Shown here piece by piece: positions 43,424 to 45,369 of a DNA stretch of 45,369 bases. The notes under the pieces are model-generated. The model ran no database searches. It saw only the letters and a program-made list of their open reading frames with translations, and was not told the origin of the DNA. The number at the start of each line of letters is the position of its first letter. The stretch's first letter is position 1. The stretch spans positions 1,016 to 46,384 of the forward strand of contig JAHDYP010000005.1 in NCBI GenBank assembly GCA_023383055.1, read 5' to 3'. This DNA comes from Verrucomicrobiota bacterium (GTDB lineage Bacteria > Verrucomicrobiota > Verrucomicrobiia > Limisphaerales > JAHDYP01). The position numbers and the translations under genes were made by a program.

Positions 43424-43459
43424 ACCCGGACGTTTTGCTGGCGGTATAACAGTCCGGGT
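43424..43459. promoter_or_regulatory. inverted repeat before GH109 gene
   Basis: ACCCGGAC (43424-43431) and GTCCGGGT (43452-43459) form a perfect 8-base inverted repeat around 20 bases that include TATAAC (43445-43450). It lies 22 bases before the ATG at 43482, so it may be an operator or, as a hairpin without T-run, part of the end of the upstream transcript. Confidence 0.35.
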
Positions 43460-43481
43460 ATCCCAGCCACTGAGTACATGT

Positions 43482-44852
43482 ATGAAATCTGCCAGCCTTC
43501 TCTTCTCCCGCCGCGGATTCCTCACCGCCGCGGGCGCGGTCGGTGCCGGCATAGGTCTGGCCGACGGCGCCGGGGCGGTCGCCGCGCCGACACCGCCCGC
43601 CGCCATGCCCGACCCACAGCGGTTGTTTGGCCTGAAGCACCCACCCCTCGACACCGTCCGGATCGGAATGATCGGTATGGGCGGCCGGGGATTGAGCCTA
43701 CTGGGCAATCTGCTGGACATCGACCACGTCGAGATCAAAGCCGTCTGCGACGTGGTACCGGACCGGGTGCGCCGGGCACAAGAACGGGTGCTCGCCAAGG
43801 GACAGCCCGACCCGGCGGGTTACCCCGGACCGGAGACCGATTTCGAAAACCTGTGTCGGCGCGACGACGTGGACCTGGTCTACATCGCCACCCCCTGGGA
43901 CTGGCACGTGCCGATGGCCGTGAGCGCCATGAAACAAGGGAAACACGCGGCGATCGAAGTCCCGGCCGCGATGACTCTCGCGGAATGCTGGGAGTTGGTG
44001 AATACCGCGGAACAAACCCGTCGCCATTGCCTGATGCTCGAGAATTGTTGCTATGGTGAGCTCGAGCTTCTGGTCCTGCGCATGACGCATCAGGGTGTCC
44101 TGGGCGAGCTCAACCACGGCGAGGCGGGTTATCTGCACGAAGCCCGCGATTATCTCCTCCAGGGATCGATGACCGACAACTGGCGAAGACGCTTCGTGTC
44201 GAAACTCGACGGGAATCTCTATCCCACCCACGGGCTGGGACCCGTGGCGCTTTACCTGGATATCAACGGGGGCGACCGGTTCGACCACCTCGTCTCGATG
44301 AGCTCCCGCGAATCGGCTCTCAGCGAACGTCGGAACGCGCTGCCGGCCGACGATCCGCGTCGCCGCGAACGCTTTGCCGGCGGAGACATGAACACAACCC
44401 TCCTCAAGACCGCCCTGGGCCGAACCATCATGGTGCAGTATTCCCTGGTTCAGTCCCGACCTTACAGCCGCATCAACCTGATCGCCGGAACCCGTGGCAC
44501 CTTTGCCGACTATCCTCCTCGCCTGCATCTGGATGGACAGCCCGACGAATGGATTACCCACCTCCAGCCATATCATGACCAATACGGCCATCCGCTCTGG
44601 AAACAACTCCAGGACCTCGCCCGGAAGTCCGGAGGTCACGGCGGCATGGATTACGTGATGAACTGGCGCTTGATCCACTGTCTCCGCGAAGGTCGGCCGT
44701 TGGATCTCACCGTCTACGACGCGGCCGCCTGGAGCAGTATCGTCCCGCTCAGCATCGAGTCGGTCTCGCAAAAAAGCGCGCCCGTGGCAGTGCCCGACTT
44801 CACGCGCGGCGCCTGGCGAAATCAGCCCCCCGGTCCCCTCGCGACGGCTTGA
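43482..44852 (+). CDS. Tat-exported Gfo/Idh/MocA oxidoreductase-fold glycosidase, GH109-like
   Basis: The 456-residue protein starts with a twin-arginine signal (FSRRGFLTAAGAVGAGI). The NAD-binding Rossmann fold opens with RIGMIGMGGRGLSLLGNL. The later motifs YIATPWDWHVPMA, GKHAAIEVPAAMTLAECWE, CLMLENCCYGELELL and LYPTHGLGPVALYLDIN are nearly those of GH109 alpha-N-acetylgalactosaminidases, which use NAD+ in an oxidation-elimination mechanism. Export through Tat agrees with pre-loaded NAD+. The gene is 78 bases after the ankyrin fusion gene and convergent with a GH78-like gene, so it may degrade host or plant glycans. Confidence 0.9.
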   Translation: MKSASLLFSRRGFLTAAGAVGAGIGLADGAGAVAAPTPPAAMPDPQRLFGLKHPPLDTVRIGMIGMGGRGLSLLGNLLDIDHVEIKAVCDVVPDRVRRAQERVLAKGQPDPAGYPGPETDFENLCRRDDVDLVYIATPWDWHVPMAVSAMKQGKHAAIEVPAAMTLAECWELVNTAEQTRRHCLMLENCCYGELELLVLRMTHQGVLGELNHGEAGYLHEARDYLLQGSMTDNWRRRFVSKLDGNLYPTHGLGPVALYLDINGGDRFDHLVSMSSRESALSERRNALPADDPRRRERFAGGDMNTTLLKTALGRTIMVQYSLVQSRPYSRINLIAGTRGTFADYPPRLHLDGQPDEWITHLQPYHDQYGHPLWKQLQDLARKSGGHGGMDYVMNWRLIHCLREGRPLDLTVYDAAAWSSIVPLSIESVSQKSAPVAVPDFTRGAWRNQPPGPLATA

Positions 44853-44869
44853 GTCGTCGAGACGTGACC

Positions 44870-45369
44870 TCATTCAACGACCGTCGATCCGCGCGGCGCC
44901 GGTTCACTGAGCTGCTGCCGGCCGGCCGGCAGCGGTTGCGCGCGACCCGAAGGCAACAGGGCGGTCGCCGCGATGCCGGCCGGGATTTCCGCCTCGAGGT
45001 GGAAAACGCCGTCCTGAATTCGCCAGCGACTGGCAATCGTTCCCGCCGGCGTCTTCAGACTCGCCCTGGCCCAGTCCAGCGGCCCGGGATTGGGCGCGAT
45101 CACGGCCTGTTTCCATCCCACGCCGCCGGGCGGCTGCCGGATGCCGGCGACATAGCCGTGGTACCACTCCAGCACATGCCCGAGCATGCAGTGGTTCAAC
45201 GATTGGGAACCGTCCATCATGGCGTCCCAAGTCTCCGGCATCGCCGTCAACCCCTTCTTCAAGATGCCGCCGTAACTGCCGAGCCCATCCCGGGCATAAA
45301 CGCGATGCAGCACGTCCGAGCGTCCAGCTTCGGCCAGGGCGCGGATGAAATAGACATGGCCAACATCGC
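44870..45369 (-). CDS. GH78-like alpha-L-rhamnosidase, partial (C-terminus only)
   Basis: The frame runs to the right edge of the window, so only the last ~166 residues are seen. They include AMPETWDAMMDGSQSLNHCM, GHVLEWYHGYVAGI and APNPGPLDWARASLKTPAG, which resemble the end of the GH78 (alpha/alpha)6 barrel and its C-terminal beta domain (TALLPSGRAQPLPAG). GH78 enzymes release rhamnose from plant glycosides and pectin (RG-I). The N-terminus and catalytic acids are outside the window. Convergent with the GH109-like gene, with a 17-base gap. Confidence 0.82.
   Translation of the reverse strand, partial: DVGHVYFIRALAEAGRSDVLHRVYARDGLGSYGGILKKGLTAMPETWDAMMDGSQSLNHCMLGHVLEWYHGYVAGIRQPPGGVGWKQAVIAPNPGPLDWARASLKTPAGTIASRWRIQDGVFHLEAEIPAGIAATALLPSGRAQPLPAGRQQLSEPAPRGSTVVE

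Overview
This window looks like chromosomal DNA of a high-GC Gram-negative bacterium, most probably a Verrucomicrobiota member (Limisphaerales/Pedosphaera-like). The assignment is inferred from gene content and style: a PEP-CTERM-type sorting tail, WPEFRGPTGDG-type PQQ-like propeller, exported ankyrin/heme-c and PD40-repeat proteins, pseudopilin operon, GH109 and GH78 glycosidases, type III pantothenate kinase, and short-unit repeat tracts in spacers. No IS element, phage, CRISPR array, rRNA or tRNA was recognised. Most of the window is housekeeping DNA, so the points of interest are mainly regulatory.

Layout. 1-3.8 kb (minus): prfB (with its +1 frameshift), trpC, trpF and trpB (cut by the window edge). 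The two spacers inside the trp run hold different short tandem repeats. 4.0-6.1 kb (minus): apolipoprotein N-acyltransferase and a small secreted protein. 6.3-11 kb (plus): 2',3'-cyclic phosphodiesterase thpR, infC, then a Val-codon leader peptide with antiterminator and terminator hairpins in front of ilvB, then a secreted protein. 11-13.7 kb: secreted protein, tandem ACT protein, small membrane protein, SirB1-like protein. 13.8-17.9 kb (minus): MarR regulator, second Lnt-like enzyme and Aas-like acyltransferase/acyl-ACP synthetase, probably one operon. 18-25 kb: cell-surface region with VWA/PEP-CTERM protein, a four-gene pseudopilin operon and a 39-residue-repeat propeller protein. 25-27 kb (plus): nrdR behind two NrdR-box-like sites, an unknown gene, xerC/D-type recombinase. 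27.2-30.5 kb (minus): clpX, clpP, rnc and a zinc-ribbon-like unknown. 30.6-39 kb: sppA; nadC-birA-coaX (minus) divergent from nnr; then a membrane protein, adenylate kinase, tiny zinc-ribbon protein and fmt. 39-45.4 kb: DUF309 protein, PQQ-like propeller, ankyrin/heme-c/QW-motif fusion, Tat-exported GH109 enzyme and the 3' end of a GH78-like rhamnosidase.

The strongest regulatory signals are (i) a textbook-like attenuator for branched-chain amino acid synthesis before ilvB, (ii) paired NrdR-box-like palindromes 31 bp apart before nrdR, and (iii) a complete prfB frameshift site. The most interesting gene set is marR-lnt2-aas: Lnt releases a lysophospholipid when it acylates lipoproteins and Aas re-acylates lysophospholipid, so the pair could form a closed, regulated acyl cycle. 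All functional calls rest on motif recognition by eye; no database search was run.
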